From: Leptospira_A soteropolitanensis
Lineage (GTDB): Bacteria; Spirochaetota; Leptospiria; Leptospirales; Leptospiraceae
Length of the DNA stretch: 64,000 nucleotides
Reading direction: 5' to 3' (one strand)
Assembly (NCBI RefSeq): GCF_026151335.1
Contig: NZ_JAMQPP010000003.1
The first letter of the stretch is position 1. Every line of letters starts with the position of its first letter. The notes beneath the pieces were generated by a model, which saw only the letters and a program-made list of their open reading frames with translations, searched no databases and had not been told where the DNA came from. Position numbers and translations under genes: made by a program. Positions 27,098 through 34,918 of the stretch are shown piece after piece.

Positions 27098-27943
27098 TTA
27101 AACTGCAGGACTATATTTTGCAATTAACTCATCCAAAATTTTAGGAGGAGTCTCAAAATACGGATGGTCCCGAAATATCTCTTGGTATTCAAGTCTTTTA
27201 AAATCTTCAAATTCACAATGCAGTTCCGCAACTTGCTCCTTTAAGCGGCGAACCAGTGGCATTGAGAAACGAGTGTTAGTCGGATCAATCCAACCATTGT
27301 TTTGAAAACTTTTCATTTTTTTGGAACAACGACAAGGATTCTTTTCGTTCATGAGACCACATTTATCATCCATAAAGGTGTAAAGATCTTTTCTGGCTCG
27401 ACTTAATCTTTTTCGAAAAGCTTCATTCGAAATACCAAGAATTTCTGAACTTTCACGATCGCTAAGTCCCATTAAGTCAGCAAGAATCAGGGCGATACGT
27501 TGTTCTCTGTCCAAACAGAGTAACATTCCCAAGGTGCAAGAGGCCTTTGCTTCTTCTATTAAAACTAAGTTTTCTGGACGAGAAAGTTCGTTTGCCGGGA
27601 TTTCTATATTTGGCATTTTTTCCAATTCGTTTGCATAATCTGAAAAACCAGTTGTAATTTCTTCCAATCGTCCTCGTTTTCCATTTAACGCGTGATTAAT
27701 GGAAATTCGGTAAGCCCATGTTTTAAAACTGGCTCTTGTTGGGTCGTAGGCAGCAAGGTTTGTGGCAATTTTAAGTAGCACTTCTTGGGTAACATCTTCG
27801 GCTTCTTGTGGATTTAATAAGATACGTCGGACGACATTGTAAATCCAAGTTTGTACATTCGATAACAATGATTCTAGAGCACGGCGGTCTCCCGTCCGCG
27901 CTCTTTCGATGATTTCTATTTCCTCTGGTTTGTTTGTTTTCAT
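27098..27943 (-). CDS. ECF-type RNA polymerase sigma factor with a C-terminal extension
   Basis: 281 residues. Sigma region 2 is at about 8-80 (DRRALESLLSN, EAEDVTQEVLLKIA, SFKTWAYRISINHALN) and region 4 at about 135-190 (LCLDREQRIALILADLMGLSDRE, RKRLSRARKDL). A C-terminal extension of about 90 residues contains a CGLMNEKNPCRC cysteine cluster and a helical end. Extensions like this replace or supplement anti-sigma control in some ECF groups. No anti-sigma gene is adjacent; the upstream partner is a monooxygenase-fold protein whose stop overlaps this ATG by one base. Confidence 0.88.
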   Translation of the reverse strand: MKTNKPEEIEIIERARTGDRRALESLLSNVQTWIYNVVRRILLNPQEAEDVTQEVLLKIATNLAAYDPTRASFKTWAYRISINHALNGKRGRLEEITTGFSDYANELEKMPNIEIPANELSRPENLVLIEEAKASCTLGMLLCLDREQRIALILADLMGLSDRESSEILGISNEAFRKRLSRARKDLYTFMDDKCGLMNEKNPCRCSKKMKSFQNNGWIDPTNTRFSMPLVRRLKEQVAELHCEFEDFKRLEYQEIFRDHPYFETPPKILDELIAKYSPAV

Positions 27944-28296
27944 TAGAGTGGTTGGCGTTCAAACATTTCAAAGATTAAAGTTTGTTTCATCAAGGCGAAA
28001 AATTCTTTTCCCGTTTCTGAATTTTGAAGTGTGATTCCTGCTTTATGACAATCTTCTGCATTTTCCCAGTACAAAAGATCTAACATGATCCCTTCTCTTG
28101 TTTGAGAGCGGAAGGCTCGCCAAGCCAAAAAACCAGTTTGGTTTTGGAGCAAAGGTAACATTTTTTTACGCATTTGATGGTATTTTTCGGAATCCTCTGC
28201 GGTGCATTGGACTATCGCTATTTCAATGGCCGTTGTTTGTGGTAAACTTTCCAGGGTCAGTAAATCTTGCCCTTGGTTTTTTAAACTTTCTAACAT
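27943..28296 (-). CDS. Antibiotic-biosynthesis-monooxygenase-fold protein
   Basis: 117 residues from the ATG at 28296, chosen because AAGGAGA lies just upstream; an in-frame ATG at 28344 has none. The order of a strand (IEIAIVQCTAE), a helix (KYHQMRKKMLPLL), LAWRAFRSQ and LDLLYWENAEDC matches the dimeric alpha/beta-barrel (ABM) fold. It may sense or degrade a small molecule. Its stop overlaps the sigma-factor start (TAATG), so the two are translationally coupled and likely act together. Confidence 0.65.
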   Translation of the reverse strand: MLESLKNQGQDLLTLESLPQTTAIEIAIVQCTAEDSEKYHQMRKKMLPLLQNQTGFLAWRAFRSQTREGIMLDLLYWENAEDCHKAGITLQNSETGKEFFALMKQTLIFEMFERQPL

Positions 28297-28375
28297 TTGA
28301 TTGTCTCCTTTGTGAAGGTTTTCCCCTCTGCATTGGATACACAAAAAAGAGGAAGTTGTGACTACCGGTTGAAAA

Positions 28376-28419
28376 AAAATCGTTTTTCCTGGAAGATTTG
28401 TTTAAAGGAAAACGATTTT
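28376..28419. repeat. Long imperfect hairpin upstream of the ABM-sigma operon
   Basis: AAAATCGTTTTTCCT (28376-28390) pairs with AGGAAAACGATTTT (28406-28419) over 14 bp with one bulged T. It could be in the leader of the minus-strand operon or act as a terminator. Confidence 0.45.
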
Positions 28420-28655
28420 GTATTGCGAATGTAAGTTCATTTCATTTTGCAAATTGAAATTCGGAAAAATTTAAATGATCCCATTCAATTTGATATGATT
28501 CCCTTTCCCATTTTGATATCGATTTACTCAATTAATCTCCAGTTTATCTGAATTCTACGCCAATGGGAAAATTCATTCGAAACAAAACCTAACAAAAATA
28601 ATCGGAAAAACTCACATTTCCGTTTGACAAAACTCCAGTTTTCTAGTTTTTACTT

Positions 28656-28690
28656 TCCTCTTGTAGAAATAATATATTTCTACAAGAGGA
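28656..28690. promoter_or_regulatory. Perfect 14-bp inverted repeat covering promoter and ribosome binding site of a lipoprotein gene
   Basis: TCCTCTTGTAGAAA (28656-28669), 7-nt spacer TAATATA, TTTCTACAAGAGGA (28677-28690). The right arm contains the AGAGGAG ribosome binding site of the GTG at 28698. The spacer contains a TAATAT that could be the -10 box. Either a repressor operator or, if transcribed whole, a hairpin that hides the ribosome binding site. Confidence 0.6.
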
Positions 28691-28697
28691 GTCAGTA

Positions 28698-29108
28698 GTG
28701 AAAAAAATTAGTTTCGTAATTGCATTGGCTGTTTCTGTCACAGCTTTTTATTGTCAGTCGGGAGATAAAGCTAGCCTAGAGGATTCAAAGACGATTTTGG
28801 AAGGGAATTGGATTTTGACGAACAATTGTGTTAAGGATCCAAGTCCGAATCCTTCCGCATGGCTTATCATTAGTAACAATCGCGATATTAAATCTTGTTA
28901 CAAAAAAAGTGGCTCTGTGGCGAAAGGATCACTCATCAAACAAAGTGAAGGAAATTACAATATTGACTGGCAAGAAGGTCCCGCATCGACAGCACAATAT
29001 CCGGTTGGTGGCCCTTTAAATTTATTTGGAATGACGACACAAGGGTATACGGTTTGTTATACTCGGGTTAAGAGTGCGAAACAAAACCCTCCTGCATTCT
29101 GTAAGTAA
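28698..29108 (+). CDS. Putative lipoprotein of unknown function
   Basis: 136 residues, GTG start with AGAGGAG 6 bp upstream. The signal sequence MKKISFVIALAVSVTAFYC ends in a loose spirochaetal lipobox. The mature part has five Cys (NNCVKDP, KSCYKK, VCYTR, AFCK) and reads like a small beta-barrel (EGNWILTNNC, GNYNIDW). The 14-bp inverted repeat in front of it indicates tight control. No family recognised. Confidence 0.65.
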   Translation: MKKISFVIALAVSVTAFYCQSGDKASLEDSKTILEGNWILTNNCVKDPSPNPSAWLIISNNRDIKSCYKKSGSVAKGSLIKQSEGNYNIDWQEGPASTAQYPVGGPLNLFGMTTQGYTVCYTRVKSAKQNPPAFCK

Positions 29109-29146
29109 AGAAAGTTTCATTACAAATGGATTTTGTCTTTAGTATA

Positions 29147-29340
29147 TAACTCCAAACGCCACCGATTGCAGCGGAAATCCTTTCTGGCTTAAATTCGTGT
29201 TTGGTAAAGGAATCCATTCAGAAAGATTGGAGCGGAAAGCGGGATCGCCTAATGGAAATAATGTGGAAACTGATCTCCATCGGCGAGGCGCCCGCAAATA
29301 TCACCAAAACGTCAGAATCATTCGTGTAAGTGGTGGATGA
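29147..29340 (+). other. GC-rich structured intergenic element with a start-less open frame
   Basis: Between the convergent lipoprotein and DUF302 genes is an open frame without start codon reading NATDCSGNPFWLKF and RRGARKYHQNV; a second frame reads APANITKTSESFV. GCGGG-AT-CGCC (29240-29250) pairs with GGCGCCCGC (29287-29295). Its base composition differs from the AT-rich surroundings, which suggests an intergenic repeat or gene remnant. Confidence 0.3.
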
Positions 29341-29707
29341 CTTGTATTAATTTTTCTTGGACTTCTTTGGCAATTTTTTCGAGTTCAGGGTTTTGGACCA
29401 GTTTGGTCATGGTCATAGGGTCAAAGATAGAAACTTTGGTTTCGCCGTTTTTTTCTTCGGTGACTACTACGTTGCAGGGTAATAATAAACCAATTTCGTC
29501 AGCGGTTTGGAGAGCTTTGTGCGCAAAACCAGGGTTACATGCTCCAAGGATGGTGTAACGTTTGAAATCCACACCAATTTTTTCTTTTAGGGTGTTTTTG
29601 ACATCGATGGTGGTAAGAACTCCGAAACCTTCTTTTTTTAGCGCTTCGGTAGTGTCCGTGATGGTATCTTCAAAACTTTTTTTTCTGTGTACAGTGAGTC
29701 CTAACAT
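29318..29707 (-). CDS. DUF302-family protein
   Basis: 129 residues. The DUF302 core runs KKSFEDTITDTTEALKKEGFG, then RYTILGACNPGFAHKAL, then LLPCNVVVTEE, including the two conserved Cys. The ATG at 29707 has GGAGG 7 bp upstream, so nine extra in-frame residues before it are excluded. DUF302 genes often travel with persulfide or metal-response genes. A CsoR-type operator lies in the promoter. Confidence 0.85.
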   Translation of the reverse strand: MLGLTVHRKKSFEDTITDTTEALKKEGFGVLTTIDVKNTLKEKIGVDFKRYTILGACNPGFAHKALQTADEIGLLLPCNVVVTEEKNGETKVSIFDPMTMTKLVQNPELEKIAKEVQEKLIQVIHHLHE

Positions 29708-29724
29708 AAATCCTCCGCTGGGTC

Positions 29725-29742
29725 TATACCCCATAGGGTATA
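29725..29742 (-). promoter_or_regulatory. CsoR/CstR-type operator in the DUF302 promoter
   Basis: TATACCCCATAGGGTATA: 7-bp arms TATACCC/GGGTATA with a 4-bp centre. This matches the GC-tract palindromes bound by CsoR/CstR/FrmR-family repressors. It overlaps a possible minus-strand -10 (TATACC) and lies 18 bp before the start codon. Confidence 0.6.
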
Positions 29743-29790
29743 TTGAATTGGGGAACTTGCAAGAGAATTTTATTTAGGACAGAAAAAAGA

Positions 29791-30231
29791 TCATTCTTTT
29801 TTGGGAAGTTTTTGCATTTCTTCCACACTTGGAAGTTGTTTTGACATATGGCGAATTTCCCCAGAGGAATTCAGAAGAAAATATTGCGGGAGAGGTTCAG
29901 TCTTTAAAGAAGCAAATCGATCATCCAAAATCAATGATTGGAATTCTTGTTCTCTTGGGGTGTAGTTGAGGAGAACATAAGTGCCAAGGTCAGGTTTCCC
30001 TTCGCCGCATTCCAAACCCTGTAACATTTCACATCGGGATTTGGTGACAGCAAGGAGGATGAGTTTTCCTTCTCTAGAGGCTTGTCCAAAAGCAAAGGAT
30101 TTGTTGTGGCCCCAGTGTATTTCTTGGCTGACCATTTCGTTGATTTTGATATATCCGAAAACAAGTAATAAAATAAAGAGTGGCATGGATAAAAAACCAA
30201 GCAGGTAAAAAACGCGGGAATATTTCTGCAT
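29791..30231 (-). CDS. Membrane-anchored thioredoxin-fold-like protein
   Basis: About 146 residues from the ATG at 30231; the frame stays open to a TTG at 30291, and neither has a clear ribosome binding site. One membrane anchor (LLGFLSMPLFILLLVFGYI) precedes a periplasmic domain with GKLILLAVTKSRCEML and LPQYFLLNSSGEI, the strand pattern of thioredoxin-like proteins. There is no CxxC; the nearest Cys are in SRCEMLQGLECGEG. It could be a redox or assembly factor; function unknown. Confidence 0.55.
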   Translation of the reverse strand: MQKYSRVFYLLGFLSMPLFILLLVFGYIKINEMVSQEIHWGHNKSFAFGQASREGKLILLAVTKSRCEMLQGLECGEGKPDLGTYVLLNYTPREQEFQSLILDDRFASLKTEPLPQYFLLNSSGEIRHMSKQLPSVEEMQKLPKKE

Positions 30232-30372
30232 ACAAGGCAATGGAACCGAATCACCCAGTTCCCGCCAAGTTGAATTTTTAATTGCATACAAACAAAGAAA
30301 GTTTAAAAAAAACTACACCTCCTTATTCCCATAACAAATCTGGTTTAAAGAGAGAAACCTTAGGAGAAATCA

Positions 30373-31218
30373 ATGGAGATTTGGTATACCGAAAAATTGG
30401 AATTAGAAAAAGGCCGCGCTGTGAGTTACCGGGTAACAAAAACAATCGAAAGCCTACAATCTCCGTTCCAAAAAATCGATATTTTTGAAACACAATCCTT
30501 TGGACGAATGTTTACACTTGATGGCGTAACGATGGTTACTAACAAAGATGAACATTCTTATCATGAAATGATTGCACATATTCCGATGATGAGTCATCCC
30601 AATCCAGAATCAGTTCTTGTGATTGGTGGGGGAGACGGGGGAACTGTCCGCGAAGTTTTAAAACATCCATCTGTCAAAGAAGTTGTGTTATGCGAGATTG
30701 ACAAAGCAGTGGTAGATATTAGTTATAAATATTTTCCTGAATGTGCAGATGCAATGAAAGATCCAAAAGTCATTCATCACTATGATGATGGAGCTAAATT
30801 TGCGCGAGACAACAAAGGTCGTTTTGATGTGATTCTTGTGGATTCTAGTGATCCTGTGGGTCCTGCAGAAGTTTTATTCAAAGAACCGTTTTTTCGGGAT
30901 ATGGCAAGTGCCTTAAAACCAACAGGAATCATTGCGACACAAGCGGAATCTTTTTGGTATCATGGAGATGTGATTTCTTCACTCTTTGATTTTATCCCTA
31001 AAATTTTTCCTGAGTATGGTTACTATTACACAACCATTCCTACTTATCCTTCTGGGATCATTGGGTTTACTTTTTTATCGAATGCGATTGATCCGTATTC
31101 GGTAACTCCAGATCCCAAACGAGTTCCCAAAGGACTCAAATACTATAGTCCAGAAATTCACAAAGCTGCTTTTGTCCTTCCGGAATTTGCAAAAGCTTAT
31201 ATCAAACGGAAAGGCTAA
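30373..31218 (+). CDS. speE: Spermidine synthase
   Basis: Transfers aminopropyl from decarboxylated SAM to putrescine. 281 residues, the family length. Motifs: LDGVTMVTNKDEHSYHEM, the SAM-site VLVIGGGDGGTVREVLKH, and VDSSDPVGPAE with the catalytic Asp. The ATG has TAGGAG upstream. Six bp separate it from the outer-membrane protein gene, so they may share a transcript. Confident call; agmatine aminopropyltransferase is the only close alternative. Confidence 0.95.
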   Translation: MEIWYTEKLELEKGRAVSYRVTKTIESLQSPFQKIDIFETQSFGRMFTLDGVTMVTNKDEHSYHEMIAHIPMMSHPNPESVLVIGGGDGGTVREVLKHPSVKEVVLCEIDKAVVDISYKYFPECADAMKDPKVIHHYDDGAKFARDNKGRFDVILVDSSDPVGPAEVLFKEPFFRDMASALKPTGIIATQAESFWYHGDVISSLFDFIPKIFPEYGYYYTTIPTYPSGIIGFTFLSNAIDPYSVTPDPKRVPKGLKYYSPEIHKAAFVLPEFAKAYIKRKG

Positions 31219-31224
31219 TACTTT

Positions 31225-32481
31225 GTGAAAAAGATTCCTTCCTCTTTTTTCCTTCTATTTGTTTTTTACTTTCTTTGCTCTCATGTTCTTTGGGCGCAGG
31301 AAACAAAAGCAACGAATTTGGAATTAGAGGCGGAATCTTACGAGGAACGTGGGTACCTTAAAAAAGCAGAGGAGCTCCGTTCCAAGGTAAAACGTCTTCG
31401 CGAAGACCAGTTTCGTGAGAGAAATAAGGGACCTAATTTTCCCATCACTTCCGATATCCCTGCTACGAGTAATGGTTCCTTGGTTTTTAACCAAGGAAAT
31501 TGGGAGGTAGGATTTAGGGGATTGAGCCAGTTTGGGGTTTTTACTTCTGGTGATGAATCTGCTTTAGATGACGGACGTATTGCTTTCCAGGCTGGGTCGC
31601 CGTATTATCCTCGTTCGCCGATTGGTTATCAAAATATTCGATCTCTTCCTTTTACTTACGATATCAAAAATCCTTATGAAATTTCCAGGTCTTTTTCTCC
31701 TCGGTTTGCTTACAAACACAAGTCAGCAAAATGGGGATTGGAATATACATTCCTTCAATTCCAGACAACAAATGATTATCTTTCTTTTGGCTTTGCGACA
31801 GTACCATTATCTGCTTTGCATTCGGATCGGCTTTATAGCGCAGAACATAATTTAGTTGTCAAAATCTACGAGGAATATTCAAAAAATATTGGATATAGTT
31901 GGGATTTCGGTCTTAGGGCCGGTTCCTTTCATACCAACTCCGTTTTTTCATCACAATCGCTTGGACAAACAGGGATTATGCGAGATTCAATTCAATACCT
32001 TGCTCCTAGTGCTGGATTTAGATTTTATCACAAACTGGGAGAAGGATTGTCATATGATTTGGGAGGGGCTTTGTTTGTAACACCTCTTGGTAAACTTATG
32101 TACAGGCGAGAGGTTCTAACACAGGCAGGAGGTTTCCGTAGGTTTGGGGAAGGAATGATAGTTAGTGACGAAGCTTATTCATTGTTTTCAGAAAAACCAA
32201 TTCAAACATCGATCACAGGAATTGATTTATTGGGACAATTTAACTGGCAACCTTTTGAACACCATAAATTCCATTTAGGACTCCAAATCATCCAGTATAT
32301 ATGGAGGGCAAATGAGTCCTATGCACCTGGGATTCGTGCTTTAAACGAAGAGTCTTTTTATTCAGGTGTTAGAGATTATTATTTAAGTTCAGCGTTTTAT
32401 GAAGCGGATGGTCAGAACAAACGTTCTTCCAGAAATTACTTAGTTTCGAATTTATACTTCGGATATACTTATGTATTTTAG
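31225..32481 (+). CDS. Putative outer-membrane beta-barrel protein
   Basis: 418 residues, GTG start. A signal peptide (ends VLWAQE) is followed by a short Glu/Lys/Arg coiled coil (LELEAESYEERGYLKKAEEL, about 30-65). The rest has alternating aromatic and polar strands and ends YFGYTYVF, the terminal Phe typical of outer-membrane barrels. No named family. The stop overlaps the next lipoprotein gene by 11 bp. Confidence 0.65.
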   Translation: MKKIPSSFFLLFVFYFLCSHVLWAQETKATNLELEAESYEERGYLKKAEELRSKVKRLREDQFRERNKGPNFPITSDIPATSNGSLVFNQGNWEVGFRGLSQFGVFTSGDESALDDGRIAFQAGSPYYPRSPIGYQNIRSLPFTYDIKNPYEISRSFSPRFAYKHKSAKWGLEYTFLQFQTTNDYLSFGFATVPLSALHSDRLYSAEHNLVVKIYEEYSKNIGYSWDFGLRAGSFHTNSVFSSQSLGQTGIMRDSIQYLAPSAGFRFYHKLGEGLSYDLGGALFVTPLGKLMYRREVLTQAGGFRRFGEGMIVSDEAYSLFSEKPIQTSITGIDLLGQFNWQPFEHHKFHLGLQIIQYIWRANESYAPGIRALNEESFYSGVRDYYLSSAFYEADGQNKRSSRNYLVSNLYFGYTYVF

Positions 32482-33196
32482 AGTGTTCTTTTATACCATA
32501 TCAATTTTAATTGTTACTTTTTTAGGAATGGGTTGCGGAATCTCTCTCAGAGTTTACCGACCTTTCCCAAGTGAAAGATCTTTCGATTATGTAAAAAAAA
32601 TGGACCATATCCAGATTTTAGTCAAAGACGAAAATCGAATGAAAATGGGTGTTTATGACGGTTATTTTTTTCAGTCAGAAGGATTACCAAATGAGTACGG
32701 TCCACTTTCTTATTTGATACGCAAGGAACTTTCGTTACGTGGCGACCGTTTTCCTTTGTTAATCGATCGTGGTGGGAAGATTTTTGTTGACGAATTCCAG
32801 TTGGCTTCCATTGATAGATGCTCGAAAAATTTAACATTTGTTCGTTTGAAAGCAAAAATTCAAATTGTTGGTTATGGGGAAGAAGAGTATTCTTTTTACG
32901 ACGAAATTGATTCGCGTGTTACGAACTGTTATTTAACGGGGAGCATTTTAACAGTAGTTCCTCTCATTTGGTATGTTCCCTACAATGGCTTTCGAGGGAA
33001 TAGAGAAGATCAGTTGAACCAATTGGGAAGAAATTCTTTATCAGATTTTTTCAAAAAATTAGAATCCGTATCCGGATATAACGGAAGTAATCCGGTGGAA
33101 GAGACCCCAGAGCCAAAGCCAGTAAAACCCAAAACGGTTCCCACCAAACAAGAGCCAGTGGACCCAAAACTAAAGGAAATTCTTGATAGTTTATGA
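32471..33196 (+). CDS. Putative lipoprotein
   Basis: 241 residues. Signal ILIVTFLGMGC with the lipobox Cys at about residue 22. The middle has a mixed alpha/beta region (KKMDHIQILVKDENR, FVDEFQLASIDRC), and the C-terminus is a Pro/Lys/Glu linker (PVEETPEPKPVKPKTVPTK) suited to crossing the periplasm. Overlaps both neighbours, so it is coupled to the outer-membrane protein and the HExxH protein. Confidence 0.65.
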   Translation: MYFRVFFYTISILIVTFLGMGCGISLRVYRPFPSERSFDYVKKMDHIQILVKDENRMKMGVYDGYFFQSEGLPNEYGPLSYLIRKELSLRGDRFPLLIDRGGKIFVDEFQLASIDRCSKNLTFVRLKAKIQIVGYGEEEYSFYDEIDSRVTNCYLTGSILTVVPLIWYVPYNGFRGNREDQLNQLGRNSLSDFFKKLESVSGYNGSNPVEETPEPKPVKPKTVPTKQEPVDPKLKEILDSL

Positions 33197-34062
33197 AGTT
33201 ACTAGTTTTTTTCATTCTATTTTGGATAGGTTTTAGTTCCACACAATGTTATTCCTTGGAAAAAACATATAATTACGGGAACCCTTATTTACCAAGTCCC
33301 GAATTTACAGAAGACGATCCTCAATTTGAAGAAGGAGAACCAGTATGGATTTTGGACCAAACAGGGAATTGGATTTTTTCTCTTCCTTCCAAACTGGTTC
33401 TTTGGAACCTAAAAGCTGACAACCATCATATTTCCAAAGAGACCAAAGAGTATTTGATTCGTTATATCAAAGAAAATAATTTACGAGATGTTAAAGTTCG
33501 TTTCAATCAATATGCCCCACTTTCGGAGTGGAAACGTCTTCCAAAAAATAAAAATATCAATCCAGTGGTTCGGTATTTTTTTGGATCCATTTCTTTGTTA
33601 GCTTATACTTTTTTACCCGGTCGTTTGTTTGCGGGTACGATTGGCGGAGATCATTATAATTCCTTTACGAACACAATCAATGTGTATTCAGATTTGCCTC
33701 CAGTTGTCATCCATGAAGGAGGCCATGCCAAAGACTTTGCACAAAGAGAAAAAAGAACACTTTACGCGGCTGTTTATGCCATTCCAGTGATTGGGGCTTT
33801 GTATCATGAGGCAAGGGCATCGGATGATGCTGTTAATTATTTTGCAGAAAAAAATGATAAGCGCCAACTAGACTCTTCGTATGAATTACTTACACCTGCT
33901 TATTCAACCTACGTAGGGGGAGCGATAGGAGACGTGGTCGCAAACCCAATTACAGCCTTAACTGTGATTCCTGGTCATATTTATGGTCGTTATAAAAAAC
34001 GAGATATTGATAAAGAATTAGAAAAAAGAAAACAAAAGATCCAAATTAAGGAACCCCAGTGA
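33193..34062 (+). CDS. Membrane/lipoprotein with an HExxH metallopeptidase-like motif
   Basis: 289 residues. A signal sequence ending SSTQC may be a lipobox. Residues about 130-150 are hydrophobic (FFGSISLLAYTFLPGRLFAG). VVIHEGGHAKDFAQ at about 173-186 is an HExxH zinc motif, followed 25 residues later by YHEARASDDAVNYF, which could supply the third ligand. This resembles a gluzincin-like peptidase, though family membership is unclear. ATGA overlap with the upstream lipoprotein and GTGA overlap with pyrF. Confidence 0.6.
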   Translation: MKLLVFFILFWIGFSSTQCYSLEKTYNYGNPYLPSPEFTEDDPQFEEGEPVWILDQTGNWIFSLPSKLVLWNLKADNHHISKETKEYLIRYIKENNLRDVKVRFNQYAPLSEWKRLPKNKNINPVVRYFFGSISLLAYTFLPGRLFAGTIGGDHYNSFTNTINVYSDLPPVVIHEGGHAKDFAQREKRTLYAAVYAIPVIGALYHEARASDDAVNYFAEKNDKRQLDSSYELLTPAYSTYVGGAIGDVVANPITALTVIPGHIYGRYKKRDIDKELEKRKQKIQIKEPQ

Positions 34063-34892
34063 ATCTAAATCCAAGGTCAAACTTCATTCAAAAATTCAAC
34101 GCGCGCCGAGACCATCTAAAATCCCTGCTATGTATTGGTCTCGATCCCGAATTGGAAAAGTTGCCCAAAATCAGTTTAGATTCAAAAGCTCCCCTTGTCC
34201 ATTTTACGGAAACCATCATACGTTATACCCATTCTTATGCCGCAGCTTGGAAACCCAATGTTGCTTTTTTTGAAAGGTTAGGAGCGGAAGGATACTTTGC
34301 TTTAGAACATATGGTCCATTTAATGAAGGAGATCTCTCCCCATATACCCATTGTAATGGATGCTAAAAGAGGGGATCTTGCCAATACTTCCAAAGAATAT
34401 GCTAAGTATTTTTTTGAAAAGTTGGGGGTAGATGCACTGACCGTAAATCCGTACATGGGCCGAGATAGTCTTGTTCCTTATTTGGATCTAGGTGGTTATA
34501 TTTTTGTACTGGGTTTAACATCGAATCCAAGCTCAAGTGACTTCCAAAAACAAAAACTTTCAGGTAAAGAGATCTTCTTATATGAGGAAGTAAGCGACCA
34601 GATGGCAAAATTAGCAGAGGAATATCCAGACCAAGTCGGTCTTGTAGTAGGGGGAACCCATCCTTCGGAGATTCAATCCTTACGCGCTCGCCATCCTGAA
34701 TTGTATTTTCTGATCCCTGGGTTTGGAGCACAAGGCGGAGATTTAAAATCAATTGTTCAAGCTTCCGGGAAACGTTCTTTGATTAACTCATCTCGTGGGA
34801 TTACTCTCAGTTCTTTAGAAGATCAATTTGGTGAAGTAGCAAAAAAGAAATCAGAAGAAGTGCATGAGCAAATGAACCAACTCTTTCTCTAA
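34059..34892 (+). CDS. pyrF: Orotidine 5'-phosphate decarboxylase, type 2
   Basis: Last step of UMP synthesis. 277 residues, GTG start overlapping the previous stop. Motifs: LCIGLDPELEKLP at the front, KPNVAFFERLG, the catalytic VMDAKRGDLANTSKEYAKYF, and LVVGGTHPSEIQSLR for phosphate binding. The 277-residue size and motif spacing place it in the PyrF type 2 group. It lies at the end of an otherwise envelope-related overlapping gene set. Confidence 0.93.
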   Translation: MNLNPRSNFIQKFNARRDHLKSLLCIGLDPELEKLPKISLDSKAPLVHFTETIIRYTHSYAAAWKPNVAFFERLGAEGYFALEHMVHLMKEISPHIPIVMDAKRGDLANTSKEYAKYFFEKLGVDALTVNPYMGRDSLVPYLDLGGYIFVLGLTSNPSSSDFQKQKLSGKEIFLYEEVSDQMAKLAEEYPDQVGLVVGGTHPSEIQSLRARHPELYFLIPGFGAQGGDLKSIVQASGKRSLINSSRGITLSSLEDQFGEVAKKKSEEVHEQMNQLFL

Positions 34893-34918
34893 CGGTCTAA
34901 TGACCAAAAGGGAAATCA

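Larger units (their letters stand above)
28297..28697. other. 400-bp divergent intergenic region
   Basis: No gene seen. It holds the promoters for the ABM-sigma operon (-) and the lipoprotein (+), a long hairpin at 28376-28419, a TTGACA at 28624-28629, and the large inverted repeat at 28656-28690. The middle, 28420-28620, is AT-rich with no obvious structure. Confidence 0.5.
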
